Assembly: GCA_036023115.1 (NCBI GenBank)
Contig: JAYKKT010000079.1
Coordinates: 8,590,001-8,654,000, forward strand
Source: Brasenia schreberi
Lineage: Eukaryota; Streptophyta; Magnoliopsida; Nymphaeales; Cabombaceae
Direction: 5' to 3'
Length of the DNA stretch: 64,000 nt
In this document: piece by piece, positions 38,214-50,724 of the stretch
Numbering within the stretch: the first letter of the stretch is position 1
Layout of the letters: each line of letters starts with the position of its first letter
Made by a program: the position numbers and the translations under genes
Notes under the pieces: generated by a model
What the model was told of the DNA's origin: nothing
The model's database searches: none
Seen by the model: only the letters and a program-made list of their open reading frames with translations

Positions 38214-40941
38214 TGTAAACACCCCGAAATCCAAAAATTTTGCAAAAACCAAACGCCTCATTCGAAAATCAACTCAAAAAGCCAAGTCTGGAATTTTTGA
38301 AAACTTAGGAGCTCAAAATACTTCAAACCTCTGTTTTCTAACCCCGGTTAAAACATGAATTTCTTAAAAATCGATGAAAGTCCCATTTTCGCAAAAGCCC
38401 GGACAAACAGGTGAAGCTTGGCCCAAAGCAGCTTCAAAAGCTCAAAAATCAAGCCCAGCCCAACGAAAAGCAAATTTTGAAGACAAAAGAGGAGCCCAAG
38501 CCACAAGCAGACTTCAAGTCCAAAGCATCGAAGGCCAAGCCAAAAGCACCCCTAAAATCACAAGCAATCCAAATCTGAAACAGTGAAAATCAGTTGAAAC
38601 GGAGTCCAGAAAGGTGAAAAGGAGTTCGGACGACGAAATTGGGAAAAACTCAGCATAAGACGGAGCGTTGATGAAGTCAGGACCCGCACAAATCATCCGG
38701 CTCGAAACGCCAAGAAGGACTGAAGAAGAGAAAAATTTAGATCAAATCTAGATCCAAATATCCAGATCCAGTTCCAAGATCCAGATTCAAATAAGGTTTG
38801 GATTGGATCCAAATTTCAGAACCAACCCAAGATCCTTATCCAAACTCATGCTCTATAAAAGGACGTGAGGGGTCTCAAGTAGGAGGCTGGAAAATTTTCA
38901 CGCATTTGCTTATGGAAGGGGGAGAGAGAGAGAGAGAGAAGAAAGGATCAACAAAAGGGCTGGACCTCCCCCTTTTGAAAATGGTGGGTTGAATGTTGTG
39001 GATCAAGTTTTGTTTCACGCATGGAAGCTGTAGTAAGTAGGAGATCCGGCAGCTTGGATGGGTTTCCTGCCATTTGAAGATCGGCTGCGTGGGACCTCAT
39101 AGGAGCTGACTTGAATCGACACCAAGGTTAGTCCCTAGATCTTCTCTAAACCGTCTCTTCCCCTAACCCTCTAGGCTACCCAAAACCACCCTTAAATCCC
39201 ACCCCAAGTTCGGCCAAAATACTGGCCGAACCTTGCTGAAAAACCGGCCCTATTCCAAGTTTGTTAAGCTCGGCCAAAGTGTTGGCCGAGCCTCACTTAA
39301 ACCTCCCCATTAAGACCCTAAATCCTAACCATCTACCATAGCTAGATTCGGCCTAAACCACTCCTAAAACTACCAAGCTCGGCCACCATCTGGCCGAGCC
39401 TTTTCCTTAGGATCCCACCTTAGATCCTACCTAAAGCAAACTCCTAAAACTACCCAGCTCGTCCACCATCTGGCCGAGCCTTTTCCTTAGGATCCCACCT
39501 TAGATCCTACCTAAAACCGATCCCCTAAAACCTACCCAGCTCGGCCACCATTTGGCCGAGCATTCCCTTAGAACATCCCTTTAGGATCTCGCCTAAAATC
39601 ATCCACAAGACACCACCTAGCTCGGCCATTAGCTGGCCAAGCCTTCCTTTAGGATCTCGCCTAAAACTACCCACAAAACACCACCTAACTTGGCCATTAG
39701 CTGGCCGAGCACCCCCTTAGGAGCCACACTTGAACCTTACCTAAGACGATCCCTTTAGACCTGGCCTAGATCCCTTACATCTCCCCTAGATCTGTCTGTG
39801 TCTTGCCAAAACCATAACATCTCCACATATCGACCTAGCCTAGATCTAAACTAGGGTCAACACCAAACGCAGCCGATCGATTCGTAGCGAGAGGCCCATC
39901 CAACAATTGTACCCAAGGTCGGATCTCAGTGATAAAGAAATCCCAAGCAGACGACGTGTAAGTGTTCGAATTGTGTCTTTTACATTATTTCAAATTCAAT
40001 TAAATTCATATGGGGTTGTAATAACGGAGCTTGTCTCCCCCCAGATGTAATATATGTGCTTGATACATGAACACACACGTGCACTTGAGCCTTTCCGCTC
40101 TTAGATGCACACTTTTGCACACAAACGGGCCTTGACAGCCCCTAAGATATAGCTCTATTTATATAAATTCAGTTGTGTGGGTTTACATTAAAGTTGCGTG
40201 AGTTGTCTTTCATTTTACACACTCCAAGCACTCACTCACATTGAGCCTTTCCGCTCTTACGTATATATATAAAATTTCCCTTTTAGTTGGGTTTTAAATT
40301 CAAGTTGCGTGAGTTGCCTTTCAATTCATACACTCAAAGCACTCACTCACATTGAGCATTTCCGCTCTTAAGATATAGCTATATATTTTCTTTCTGCACC
40401 TAAGATATAGCCATATTTTCCCTTCTGCAATTCCCCTTTTGCTATGTCTTTAAATTTCGGGTTTTCCCTTCAAGTTGTGTGAGTTGCAATGCATATACAC
40501 CACACTCGAGATAGGGAGCATACTTGCATCAAACCATCCTGAGCAAAATCGTGTAGAACTTGCCAAAATCGAGCACTTGATGCACACAACTACACGCCTA
40601 AATTGGCAAAACCCAAAGACATAGGAATGTGTAAATCCCATGAATAAAATCTGCAATTTGACGAAAACCAATTGATCAAACACTTTCATACTTTTCAAAA
40701 AGGTCGTATTTGTTCAAAATCGAAGTCTCTAAGCATACAGACGGACTCTTGCGCATCGGTATAAGAAGATCTGCGACGAAAGATCCCGCTTGCCTACAAT
40801 TGCCTTTTAAAAGTCAGATATTTCAAAATATACTTCGCTAGTTTGAGTAAGTTAGCTGGCATGCCCTAAAAGCGAACATAGATTGCGAAAAGGTTCACTC
40901 GAGGCCTAAGAACCCGGAGTCGAAGATTTTCCTTGTCTACA
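38214..40941 (+). repeat. 3' LTR of the Tat element (2728 bp)
   Basis: The same structure as the 5' LTR. It has a shorter (GA)n tract (about 38922-38940), an 11-base deletion near 38437, and at least one extra hairpin unit (39208-39231). Substitutions are mostly transitions and are denser in the first 250 bases than later. The TATA box is at 38854-38861. Confidence 0.96.
39208..39710. repeat. Tandem hairpin array in the 3' LTR
   Basis: Seven GCTCGGCCA/TGGCCGAGC-type inverted repeats start at about 39208, 39268, 39377, 39457, 39539, 39620 and 39689. Some arms carry single changes, such as GCTCGTCCA at 39457 and TGGCCAAGC at 39634. Confidence 0.93.
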
Positions 40942-41049
40942 CATATCACATCCTTTTCTGTTTATGAAGGTGCTAGAAGAACCTTGAAAGGAAGAGACCT
41001 CAACGAGGTCAGGCATGCAGTCTTGACTAATATTGGCTTTCTTCAATGA
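40942..41049 (+). pseudogene. Senescence regulator (S40/DUF584-type) gene, C-terminal part after the insertion
   Basis: The frame from 40945 reads [19 protein letters not shown], then [15 protein letters not shown] and a TGA stop at 41047-41049. This is the family's diagnostic C-terminus ([30 protein letters not shown]). It continues the part ending at 28111. When the CATAT duplication is counted only once, the two sides are still one base out of frame, so another small lesion lies at the junction. The sequence to its right is probably the former 3' untranslated region. Confidence 0.92.
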
Positions 41050-43002
41050 GAGGATTCGTAGCCTTTGTTTTAGTGAAGAGGGTTTTCTATTGGGGAGATT
41101 GTGTTGTTGGTGGGTAATCTGTCCCAAAGCGGCGGTTTTCCTTCTTCGCTTTTTCTTTTTTCAGATGAGAGTAGAGTGTGAGGTGCCACTTTTTGGAACC
41201 TTTGGCCGCCTGAGATTTTATTTTAGTTTATGGTGTTGAGATTTAGGAAGACAGGGATTAGATTATGTTTTCAAGGTCCTTCATCTTGTTGCAGATGCGG
41301 AGAGATGGGCGTTTGGTTATGAATAACTTTGTCCATCCCATTTCACTCCTCTTTCTTTCTTTACTTTTCTTTGTTGCATCACTTAAAGATTATGCATCTT
41401 TCCTTGTGCTTCTCTAGATGATGCAAAATCCGTGATTGTCGGGTTGGCGGTAACAGGCTAATCTCATCATCTTTAAGAACTGATCAATCTTGGAAATGAA
41501 CTCTCTCTCTCTCTCGTGCGCGCACGTGATTCTCATAATTGATTCCCTGTCTCCTCAAATAATGAAATAAAAAGTTGATTCCTTTATTGTTTTCTTTTCA
41601 CCTAAAAGAGGAAGCAGGATTCGGGTGTGTATTAATGGCAGGGTGCGGAGGCCATGGGTACCCTGATTGTAAGGTGGTCCTTTGTAATTCTATGCGGCCC
41701 TTATCAACTTTTAATATTCAAATGCGTACGCCTGATGGATATTTCAGAAACTTTTGACCTCTAATGTGGTTATGTTTATTGTGAGTGTGCCCGATTAGTT
41801 GGTTGCATTACTCACTCCGCTTGCCATCTTTTACTCCAAGAAATTTATCTGCTGTTGAAGGTGTGTTTGGCTTTCCACTCATTAGGTTGCCATACAATCC
41901 CGTGTAGGTTAATTACAGGATATGTTCATCAAATAATATAAGAACTTTGAAAAAAGTTCCTCCGTATAAACTACCAATAAATTTATTTAGCAAAAGAACC
42001 ATAGAAGCCTTTTTCTTTTTTCATGCAGTACAAACTCATCCAATAAATTTACTAGACCTTTTACTGGGACTAGTGGTTCAAAGGAATTATCGAGTTTTCT
42101 TTCATACACTTTACTTAATTAAAGAATACTTTGTTGAACAGTAAAGCTGTTATGGTTATGACATGGGTGCCTTGCAGATACAGTATTGCTCACGGTTAAC
42201 TCCTTATGTTGTTTTTCAGTTTTTTCTATGTTTATTTCTTAAAAGATTGACTAGTTATTTGTACAAAGGTATGCTGTATGAAATCATATATAATCATACA
42301 ATAATGTAATCATATATAATTCCATAATGTTAGGGCCCTAAAACTCTGGACGCTCCATTCCACAGAGTAGCTTTCTGCCTTAATCCTCCATGGGAACTAC
42401 TTCAAAGGTCCAATATTTGCAAAAGCTGATTGATAGAGCTTTGTGTAGTGTAGATTATGGAAGATTGGCAATCTTCTCATACAATTAGAGATAGATTTCA
42501 GTTACATTTTGTTTCTCCAGCAGCTCCAATTCCTGAACCACATGTTCGACCTCACTTCGGCAGCCTAAAAGTCAACAGATTTTGATTTGTTATTTTTCGG
42601 CTTTCATGTCGACAGGGTCGAGTTGAAACTAAAATCTCTTCCTGTGTCCAGCCTTTTAGGGGTTACAGTCAGATTTTGATTATAAAGCAGCTTACTTTGA
42701 AGAATCGTATTTTAATTAGAAAGTGATTCGATCTTAAGAGTGAAGTGAACGAGTATTTGTTAGATCTTTGAAGTGACGACCTTTAGTATCCAATTAAGTA
42801 GTTTATCAGCTCAAATTTTCATCGCAGTATCTGTCAATGGTCTTGTAGTGCAGAGGACTTTTATATTGTAAGACGAGAGAATGCATCTCTAATCACCTAA
42901 TCAACTTTCCCTATCAAACTTTCCTTAATCTAATTACCACGTAGGGATAAAGTCATAATTATATCAAAGTACATTCAGCTACGAACTCCATCCATGTAAG
43001 TG
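41050..43002. other. Intergenic, former 3' flank of the S40-type gene
   Basis: No recognisable coding similarity. Short frames at 41033-41239, 41575-41757 and 41947-42144 have no motif I know. A short (TC)n run with GCGCGCACG follows at about 41502-41528. Confidence 0.45.
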
Positions 43003-43587
43003 ATCACCCTTGCATTGCCGGTCCCAAGCCCGAATAAAGGAGGAGGGTTGTGTTAGGCTTCCAACAGCCATCGTAAAACTTTATCGGATTTTTATACCAT
43101 GGATTACACAAATTATCAGCATTGCTTTGGGGCGTCTCCCCCTAGTGATGCGCTACAGAGCTCGAATATAGTGATACTATATTTTCGCCCGAATGTAGTG
43201 AATCAATTGTAGGGAGGGTTTCCACGTCACGAACGGGTGTGGGTAAAAAAGTTACCCGCTACATTGCCACCCGGATGTAGTGAATAATTTACAGAGAGGG
43301 TCTCCACATTTTCAATAGGGACGGATGCGAGAGTAAGGAAGCTAGTCCTAGATAATAAGATTCGTATTGATTATTTGAATATCGAAACATTATACGGTAA
43401 GCTAATAGAGGTGGTAGATACTATGATTCAGAGAAAGATTCATATTCTATGTTTACAAGAGACAAAGTGGGTTGGAGAAAAAGCAAAGGAGAAAGAGGAT
43501 AAAGGTTTTAAATTATTGTACTCAAGTAAGGAAAAGACTTGAAATGGAGTTGGTATTATTATAAATAAATATTTAAAGGATAGTATA

Positions 43588-43878
43588 GTGGACATACAAC
43601 GATATGGTGACCGAATCATGACGTTGAAATTAGTGTTAGGAGCAGAGGTTTTGAATATAGTTTGTGCTTACGCACCCCAAGTAGGACTAGAAGATAGTAT
43701 AAAGATAGCTTTTTGGGAAGAGTTAGATAAGGTGATTCAAAGGATTATGCAAAGGGAGATGATTTGTTTAGGAGGAGACTTAAATGAACATGTCGGTAAA
43801 GAGGCATTAGGATCTCAAGGTATTCATAGAAACTTTGATTTTGGGGATATAAATGAGGAAGGTAGAGAGAGATTTTAA
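43588..43878 (+). pseudogene. RTE LINE endonuclease domain fragment
   Basis: The frame contains IMTLKLVLGAEVLNIVCAYAP and the catalytic-loop motif LGGDLNEHVGKEALG of exonuclease-endonuclease-phosphatase (APE-type) endonucleases. It stops at 43876. The upstream part (WVGEKAKEKEDKGFKLLYS) is in the same frame but behind a stop at 43540. Confidence 0.8.
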
Positions 43879-44886
43879 ATTTTGCTATGACATTTGATCT
43901 CTTTATAGTCAATATAATCTTCAAAAAATGAGATGAACATTTAATTACTTATAAGAGTGGCTTATCACAAACACAAATTGATTACTTTATTTGTAAAAAA
44001 AAAGATAGAGCATGTTGTAAACATTGCAAGGTAATCCTAAGAGAAAACTTAATCACCCAACATTAACTTTTAGTTATGAATTTACAAATAAAAACAAATG
44101 GATAAAGAAGAAAAGAGTGCATTGAGCTATTCAGACTAAATGGTATAACCTCAAAAGCGAGAAAGAAGATATATATAAACAAAAAGTCATTCAAGGAAAT
44201 GTGTAGAATTATGTTGGCACACCTTCTAATATGTGGAATAATATGGCTATACATATTAGAAAAGTGGTGAAAGATGTGTTAGGTGAATCTAAGAGAGGTA
44301 TACCGGCACAAAAAGAAGCTCGGTGGTGGAGTGAAGTAGTACAAAATAAAATCTAGGCAAAGAGGAATGTTATAAATTACATTATGCTAAGAAAACTAGT
44401 GAAACTTTAGAGGCTTATAAGAAAGCAAAAAATGAAGCAAAAAAGGCTATCAGTGAAGCAAAAGTTAAAATTTGGGAGGATTTATATAAAAAAAAACTCA
44501 ACTCAAAAGATGGTGAAAGAGATATTTTTAGGATAGCTAGGGCTAGAGATAAGAAAACTGAAGATCTTAATTATGTTAGATGCATCAAAGACGAGGATGA
44601 AAAAATTCTAGTGACAAATGATGATATAAGAAATAGATGGAAAAACTATTTTTATAAGCTTGACTAATGAAAATAAAGATGTTAATATTAGCTTAAGAGA
44701 GTTAGCCAAATCAAATATATATATAAACCACAATTTCTATCGACGTATTCAAAAGAATGAAGTCAAAGATACTCTTAAACATATGAAGGGTGGTAAATTG
44801 GTAGGACCAGACAATATTGCTATAGAAGTTTAGAAAATACTTGGAGAAATAGGAATCACTTGGCTTGCGAGACTATTTAATGAAAT

Positions 44887-45672
44887 ATGGAGAAACCAAA
44901 AGATACCGAGAAATGGAGAGCGAGTACACTTATACCCATATATAAGAAAAAGGGAGACATTCAGAATTGTGCGAATTATCGAGGTATCAAATTAATGAGT
45001 CATACTATGAAATTGTGGGAAAGAATTGTCGAACGTTGGTTAAGACAAGTATCAAGTACAACAGAGAGCCAATTTGGATTCATGCCAAGCAGATCTACTG
45101 TTGAAGCAATTCACCTTTTGAGACACCTTATGGAACATTTCAGAGCAAAAAAGAAAGACCTTCACATGATATTTATTGATCTAGAAAAAACTTACGATAG
45201 GGTACCAAGAGAGGTTCTTTGGAGAACCTTGGAGAAAAGAAGTATCCCATTGACATGCATTAACCTTATAAGAGACATGTATGATGGTGCAAAAACATGT
45301 GTGAGAACTCATGAAGGAATGACAAACTTCTTTGAAGTTAATATTGGGTTACATCAAGCATCAACTTTAAGTTCATACTTATTTATAATGGTGATTGATG
45401 AGTTAACAAAACATATTCAAGATGAAGTACCTTGGTGCATGTTATTTGCAGATGACATTGTATTAGTGGAGTGTAAGGAAAAAGTTAATAGAAAATTGGA
45501 ACTATGGAGAGAAACATTAGAAAGCAATGGTCTCCAACTTAGTAGAACAAAGACAGAACATATGGAATGTAAGTTTGATCATTTAGTTACTGCAGAGGAC
45601 ACAGAAATTAAAATTGGCACACATTGTATCCCCCAAAATGAAAGTTTTCAATATCTAGGATCAATTTTTTAG
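44887..45672 (+). pseudogene. RTE LINE reverse transcriptase domain, open for 261 codons
   Basis: An uninterrupted RT core: [55 protein letters not shown] (first catalytic Asp), INIGLHQASTLSSYLF-type motif (VNIGLHQASTLSSYLF) and the MLFADDIVL catalytic box at about 45439-45465. Two conserved positions differ from the other copy: LHQGSTLSP is LHQASTLSS here. A stop at 45670 ends the frame inside the SIFHSDG motif. Confidence 0.87.
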
Positions 45673-45777
45673 AGTGATGGAAGAATTGATGGAATTGTTA
45701 CGCATAGAATTAATGTTGGTTGGTTAAAATGGAGAGGGGCATCAGATATTCTTTGTGATAAGAAAATACCATTAATC

Positions 45778-46719
45778 TACAAAAGATAAGTCTACAATAG
45801 GAGATGCTTCTCTATGAATCCAGATTCATTTACTTCTCCCTTCATTATCTACTTTAGCCAGCCCTGCTGATAATCTCTTCGCATAAAGGATAAAGAGATA
45901 AGGGTTCTTTCCCATCAGCATTGGTGCGATGGGTACTATCAAAACTTTGTTATTTTTCATGAGCGGATCATGAAATCTTGGCAACCTTCTTTATGTCATA
46001 TTCCTAATCAAGACAAAATTATCTAACATCGAATTCAGAATCTTGAGAGGAAAACCGTGAACCGAAACTAGCAGTTTTCCGAAACCGCATAGGGCAGTAG
46101 ACTAAAAAGTTTATTCTGCCCCGACCGGTTTTTAAATATTACCAAACTTCTCCTGGATATAATTACAAAAATATCCATATATTTTATGGTAAAAAGATTG
46201 TTCTGCCCTTATTGAGCGAAAAGTGTATTCTACCCTCCGACGGTTTGTGAAAATTATGAAATATCGGGTTGTTGTTTTGCATTATTGCCTTTCTCGGTTT
46301 AAATTATTACATTACTATCATTATGTCAAAAGACAGGTTTGTCCCTATACTTTTGAGAAATTTCAAATTCGGGCTAAGGGTTAAAATTACATATTTAACC
46401 CCGATCAGTTACGAATTTTATAAAAATACCAAGAGTAATTTTATGAGTTTATACTTGGGCTTTTCAAAAAATTACAAAAGCGGACACATAGTCAAAATTA
46501 TTGTTTTACACCTGGTATTTTTTTTAAATGTTAAAGGCAAAAAAAAATTTAAAAATCATAAGTTTATCCCATGTTGCTTATAAGTTATTTTTAGCTCATT
46601 TTTCTGATATTAAGCATCATTATAACAAGATTCATGCTATGTGTGTTTGTTGCTTATTGTTTGTTTCCTTTTTAGACTGTCTAATTGTTATAATTGTAAA
46701 CACATAAAAATTAATTCAA
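45778..46719 (+). other. Probable leader region of the copia element
   Basis: It lies between the broken LINE and the gag. It has diverged repeats of a TTCTGCCC...CGGTTT...AAATTA pattern at about 46080-46300. GGTACTATCAAAACTTTG at about 45928 could be a ruined primer-binding site, but no 5' LTR matching the 3' LTR at 50725 is present. Confidence 0.35.
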
Positions 46720-49700
46720 GAATATGTGTGTTGAAATTGGCAAAAATCGAAAAACTAAACGATCTGAACTTTTAAACATGGAAGAGGAGAATCTCACTTG
46801 CTCTAACACTTGAAGGTGTTGAGTATGTATTGAAGAAAACTGTGCGTCTACCACCACCAAACGCAACTGAGCAACAAATAGAAATATATAAAACATTTCT
46901 TAAAGATGACACAATAGCAAGGACAGACATATTGACGTACATGGAGAATGACTTAATTAGGGTCTTTGAATAATACGAGACCGCAAAAAAGTTGTTTGAT
47001 TCAATAACAGCCAAGTATGACACAACTGTCAAATTATATATATACTTGCTACTACAGAAGTACAACTCCTTTAAAATGAAAGAAGGAGATAACATAGTAG
47101 AACATGTAAATCACATATTGGTAATGGCTAGAGATCTAGTTGTGGCAAAATCAGTAAACCCAAAACTGATGCAAATATCAACAATCCTCAATAGTCTACC
47201 CCCATCATGGAACATGATCACCATTGTCCTCAAGTTAGGGCCAAAAATTAACCTTTTCTGAGTTGCCTCTGAAACTAGCAATAGAGCAAGAACACATGAA
47301 TAGGAACAAGAAAAAATTTGCTAGTGGTACAAGATGAGATTGGGTCTAGCTCCAAATTCAGCTAGAAGAAAAATAAACCAAACAAAAAATTTAGCAAAAA
47401 TAACAAAAATGACGATCAAAATTTTAAGAAATCATAGGAAACTGCTTATCTAGTCAAGTATTTCAGTTGTAAAAATATGAAACACTAAAAGAGGGATTGC
47501 CGCAACCTAAAAAGTGGAGGAAATAACCCACAGAGCGGACAGTAAGAGAAGCAGGATATAATCTGCATGATATTAGAATATTTGTACATGGACCGCCTGG
47601 TGACATGGTGGATCGACTCCGGAGCTACCAAACACATCTCAAAGACCAAGGGGCAATGGATCTAAAGGAATACAAATTAGGCGAACATCGAGTGTAAATG
47701 AAAAATAACACCTTATCAGATGTTTTGGGTACTAGGTCCTTTAGAATCTTTGTACAAGGCAAACTGATTGTACTGACTGATGTATTAATTGTATCATCTA
47801 TAAGGCGCAATCTGGTCTCGGTCCCTGCTTTAGTAAAGAAAGGTTTTGAGGTCAGGTTTATTCTTGACAAGGTGACTGTGGGGAAACATGGGAGAATATT
47901 ATTCTTTTGAGAGTTTAATGTAAAGCATGGATTGTTTAAATTAAATGATAATGAAATTAGAAATTCTTCTGCTTATATTGAGTGTGCCTTTAATGTTTAT
48001 GTGAATATGTGGCATAAACGACTTGGGCATATAAGTATGGAAAAGTTTAGGAAATTATCCAACTTTGACTTACTGCCTGGATTTGAGTGCGAAGCTTGTA
48101 TATAAGGAAAAATTATAAGGAAAGTTTTTCCCAAAGAGTCAACAAGGGCAACAACCCTTTTGGAAGTTATTCACATGAATTTATGTGGACCATTTAGAGT
48201 AAGGTCACATCATAAAAAGGTTTATTTTATAACCTTTATCGATGATTACTCTAGATATACGTATTTATATCTTTTGACACATAAATTTGAGGCACTAAAA
48301 GTTTTTAAAAAATATAAGAAGGAAGTGGAAAACCAATTAGAGCATTCAATCAAAGTCTTAAGATCAGATAGAGGTGGTGAATATACCTCTGCAGAATTTC
48401 TTGAATTTTGTAAAGACTTTGGTATTGTAAAGCAAAATATAATACTCATGGCATCTCAATAAAATGGTGTAGCTGAGAGATATAACAAAACCTTGTTGAA
48501 TATGACAAGATCAATGTTGATCGATGCCTCTCTACCAAGGATATTTTGGGGAGAAGCAATAAGTACAGTAGTTTACATACTTAATAGAGTACCATGTGAA
48601 GTTGTATTCACTACACCATATGAGATGTGATTTTGAACAAAACCCAACCTAGGTCATCTCAGGAGGTGGGGATCTATTGCACATGTAAAGATCCTTCATC
48701 AGTCTAGAGACAAGATAGATAGTAAGTCTTTAAGATGTATATTTATTGGATATTCAAAAGGTTCAAAGGGATATCGATTTTATTATAAGAACTACGGACT
48801 GATAGAAAGCAGAGATGTTGAATTCTTATAAGATACTAAGAATGACATCCTGAAAAATAATTATAAATGTACTGATGATCTAGTAGGCATAGATCAATCA
48901 TCATTTGAACCCATAGAAGATCTTCCTAAAACAATTGAAACCTTAAGTGGACATAAAAGGTAAGGGTCACTCCGTCCTACTTAAAGGATTATCACACTTA
49001 TCTTGTAGAAGAAGTGTGTAATTCGGTAGATTTAGATACGTTAATTGATAACTTGACTTATCAACAAGCTATAAACTCATCGGAAGCATCAAACTGGGGG
49101 AAAGCCATGGATGAGGAAATTGAATCCATTGAGAAAAACCAAATCTGAGAATTAACTGATTTGCCAAAAGGAAGGAAAGCTATAGGCTGTAAATAGATTC
49201 TGAAAAAGAAATACAAAGTCGATGGTTCAATCGAAAAGTTTAAAGCGAGGTTAGTTGCAAAGGGTTTTTCGCAAAAAGAGGTGATAGATTATGTTGAGAC
49301 ATATTCTCCAATTGCGAAATTTGCATCCATAAGAATAATCTTAGTAATATCAGCATATTATGATTTGTACTTACATCAGTTAGATGTAAAGATAGCATTT
49401 CTAAACGGAGATTTAGATGAAATCATATACATGCAATAGTTTGAAGGATTTATAGTTGAAGGCCAAGAAGATGAAGTATATAGGTTGAGAAAATCTGAAA
49501 CAATCACCTCGCCAATGGTATTTGACCTTTCAAAATGTCATTATAGAACTTGGGTTTGTGGCTAATAAACTTGATCACTGTGTATATGTCTAGAACCATG
49601 GGTGCCACTTTGTCATCCTATTATTATATGTAGATGATATATTATTGACTGGGAAGGAAAACGAGATGATTGTCAAAACCAAGTCATGGTTAAACTCAAA

Positions 49701-50586
49701 GTTTAAAATAAAGGATATGGGAGAAGCATCCTATATTCTAGGTATAAGGATCTCTCGAAATAGAAAATCTAGACTTTTATGCTTGAGTCAGGAGAGATAT
49801 ATTGACTATATCCTTAAGAAGTTCAAAATGGGTGAATGCAAGTCTGTTGTTACACCTGTAGCAAAAGGGGTTAAACTTAGTAAGGTTGATTGTTCCGGTG
49901 AAGGAGACGATAAGCCTAACGTTCTTTATGCACAAGCTGTGGGTAGCTTGATGTATGCTATGTTGTGTATAAGACCTAATATCAACTTTGTTGTTGGTCT
50001 TGTAAGTAGATATCAAAGTAATCCTAGATGGCAGCACTAGATAGCTGTAAAAAGGATTTTAAGATATCTGAAAGGAAGAGACTTAAAACTGTGTTTTCAA
50101 GCAGATGAACTGAAAGTGGTAGGATACTCAGATGCTGACTTTGCTCGAAGTAAAGATGACAGCAAATCAACCTCAGGTCAAATATTCTTATTTGGAGGTG
50201 GTGGTGTTTCTTGGGCATGTAAGAAATAGGGTTGTGTAGGATTGCATACACAAGAAGCTGAGTATGTGGCTTGTTGTATGGCTGCAACGAGTGTTGTCTG
50301 GAAAAGCCGCTTCATACGTAATTTGAAGTTGGAAATAACTGATGAGCCAGTTGTCATTTATTGTGATAACAACGCAGCAATTACTCTTATCAAGAGTGGA
50401 GATGATTGCTCAAAAAGCAAGCATATAATGGTTAAATACTACTATGTTCATGATATGGTTATGAGAAAGGAAATATTCATCTCATACATGCCAACAAATG
50501 ATATGTTTGCAGACCCCTTGACTAAAGGCATAATAGAGGAATTTTTCTCAAAACATGTTACAAACATGGGTTTGAGGTATGTTTGA
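46720..50586 (+). pseudogene. Ty1/copia gag-pol, decayed
   Basis: The domains occur in copia order. Gag spans about 46770-47261 (TLEGVEYVLKKT, then YMENDLIRVFE, then STILNSLPPSW). A ruined zinc knuckle lies near 47460-47520. Protease starts WWIDSGATKHIS at about 47610. Integrase (48010-48640) includes LWHKRLGHISMEKF, FIDDYSRYTYLYLL, LRSDRGGEYTS and NGVAERYNKTLLNM. RT (49080-49700) has the catalytic YVDDILLTG at about 49627. RNase H (50050-50586) includes GYSDADFARSKDDSKSTSG and CDNNAAITLIK, then NDMFADPLTKGI. More than ten stops and frameshifts break it. Confidence 0.92.
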
Positions 50587-50724
50587 TTGTTGTGTAGAAA
50601 AATAACCACACAACGGGTAGTGGTTGCAGCAGCAATCATGAAAGGACATTACTAGATAAACCCTGTAAAAGTGAGAGGAAAACAAGTATGTCAATACACT
50701 TGGCTCGAATGACCAAGTGAGAGA

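Larger units (their letters stand above)
28112..40941 (+). mobile_element. Near-complete Tat-lineage Ty3/gypsy retrotransposon
   Basis: The element has two direct LTRs (28112-30821 and 38214-40941), each starting TGTAAACACCCCG and ending GTCTACA. It is flanked by a perfect CATAT duplication (28107-28111 and 40942-40946). The order gag, protease, RT, RNase H, a second RNase H, integrase is that of Tat-type elements. All domains carry stops or frameshifts, so this copy cannot encode a full polyprotein. The LTRs differ at many sites, mostly transitions, with several indels, which indicates an insertion that is not recent. It landed in the S40-type gene in the gene's sense orientation. Confidence 0.96.
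43003..45777 (+). mobile_element. RTE-clade LINE, nearly full 5' part, 3' end missing
   Basis: The 5' end is placed near 43003 because CCCTTGCATTGCCGGTCCCA and the following GGAGGAGGGTTGTGTTAGGC look like the start of plant RTE elements I remember. Endonuclease follows (about 43340-43880), then a linker with stops, then RT. At 45777 the sequence abruptly stops matching the copy at 1-2500 (position about 2004 there), so roughly 490 bases of 3' end are absent. It is followed by the copia leader region. Confidence 0.88.

Noticed and set aside
45925..45950. GGTACTATCAAAACTTTG as the copia primer-binding site
   Set aside because: It has an insertion relative to the usual motif, and the sequence to its left does not match the 3' LTR, so it is noted only as a possibility.
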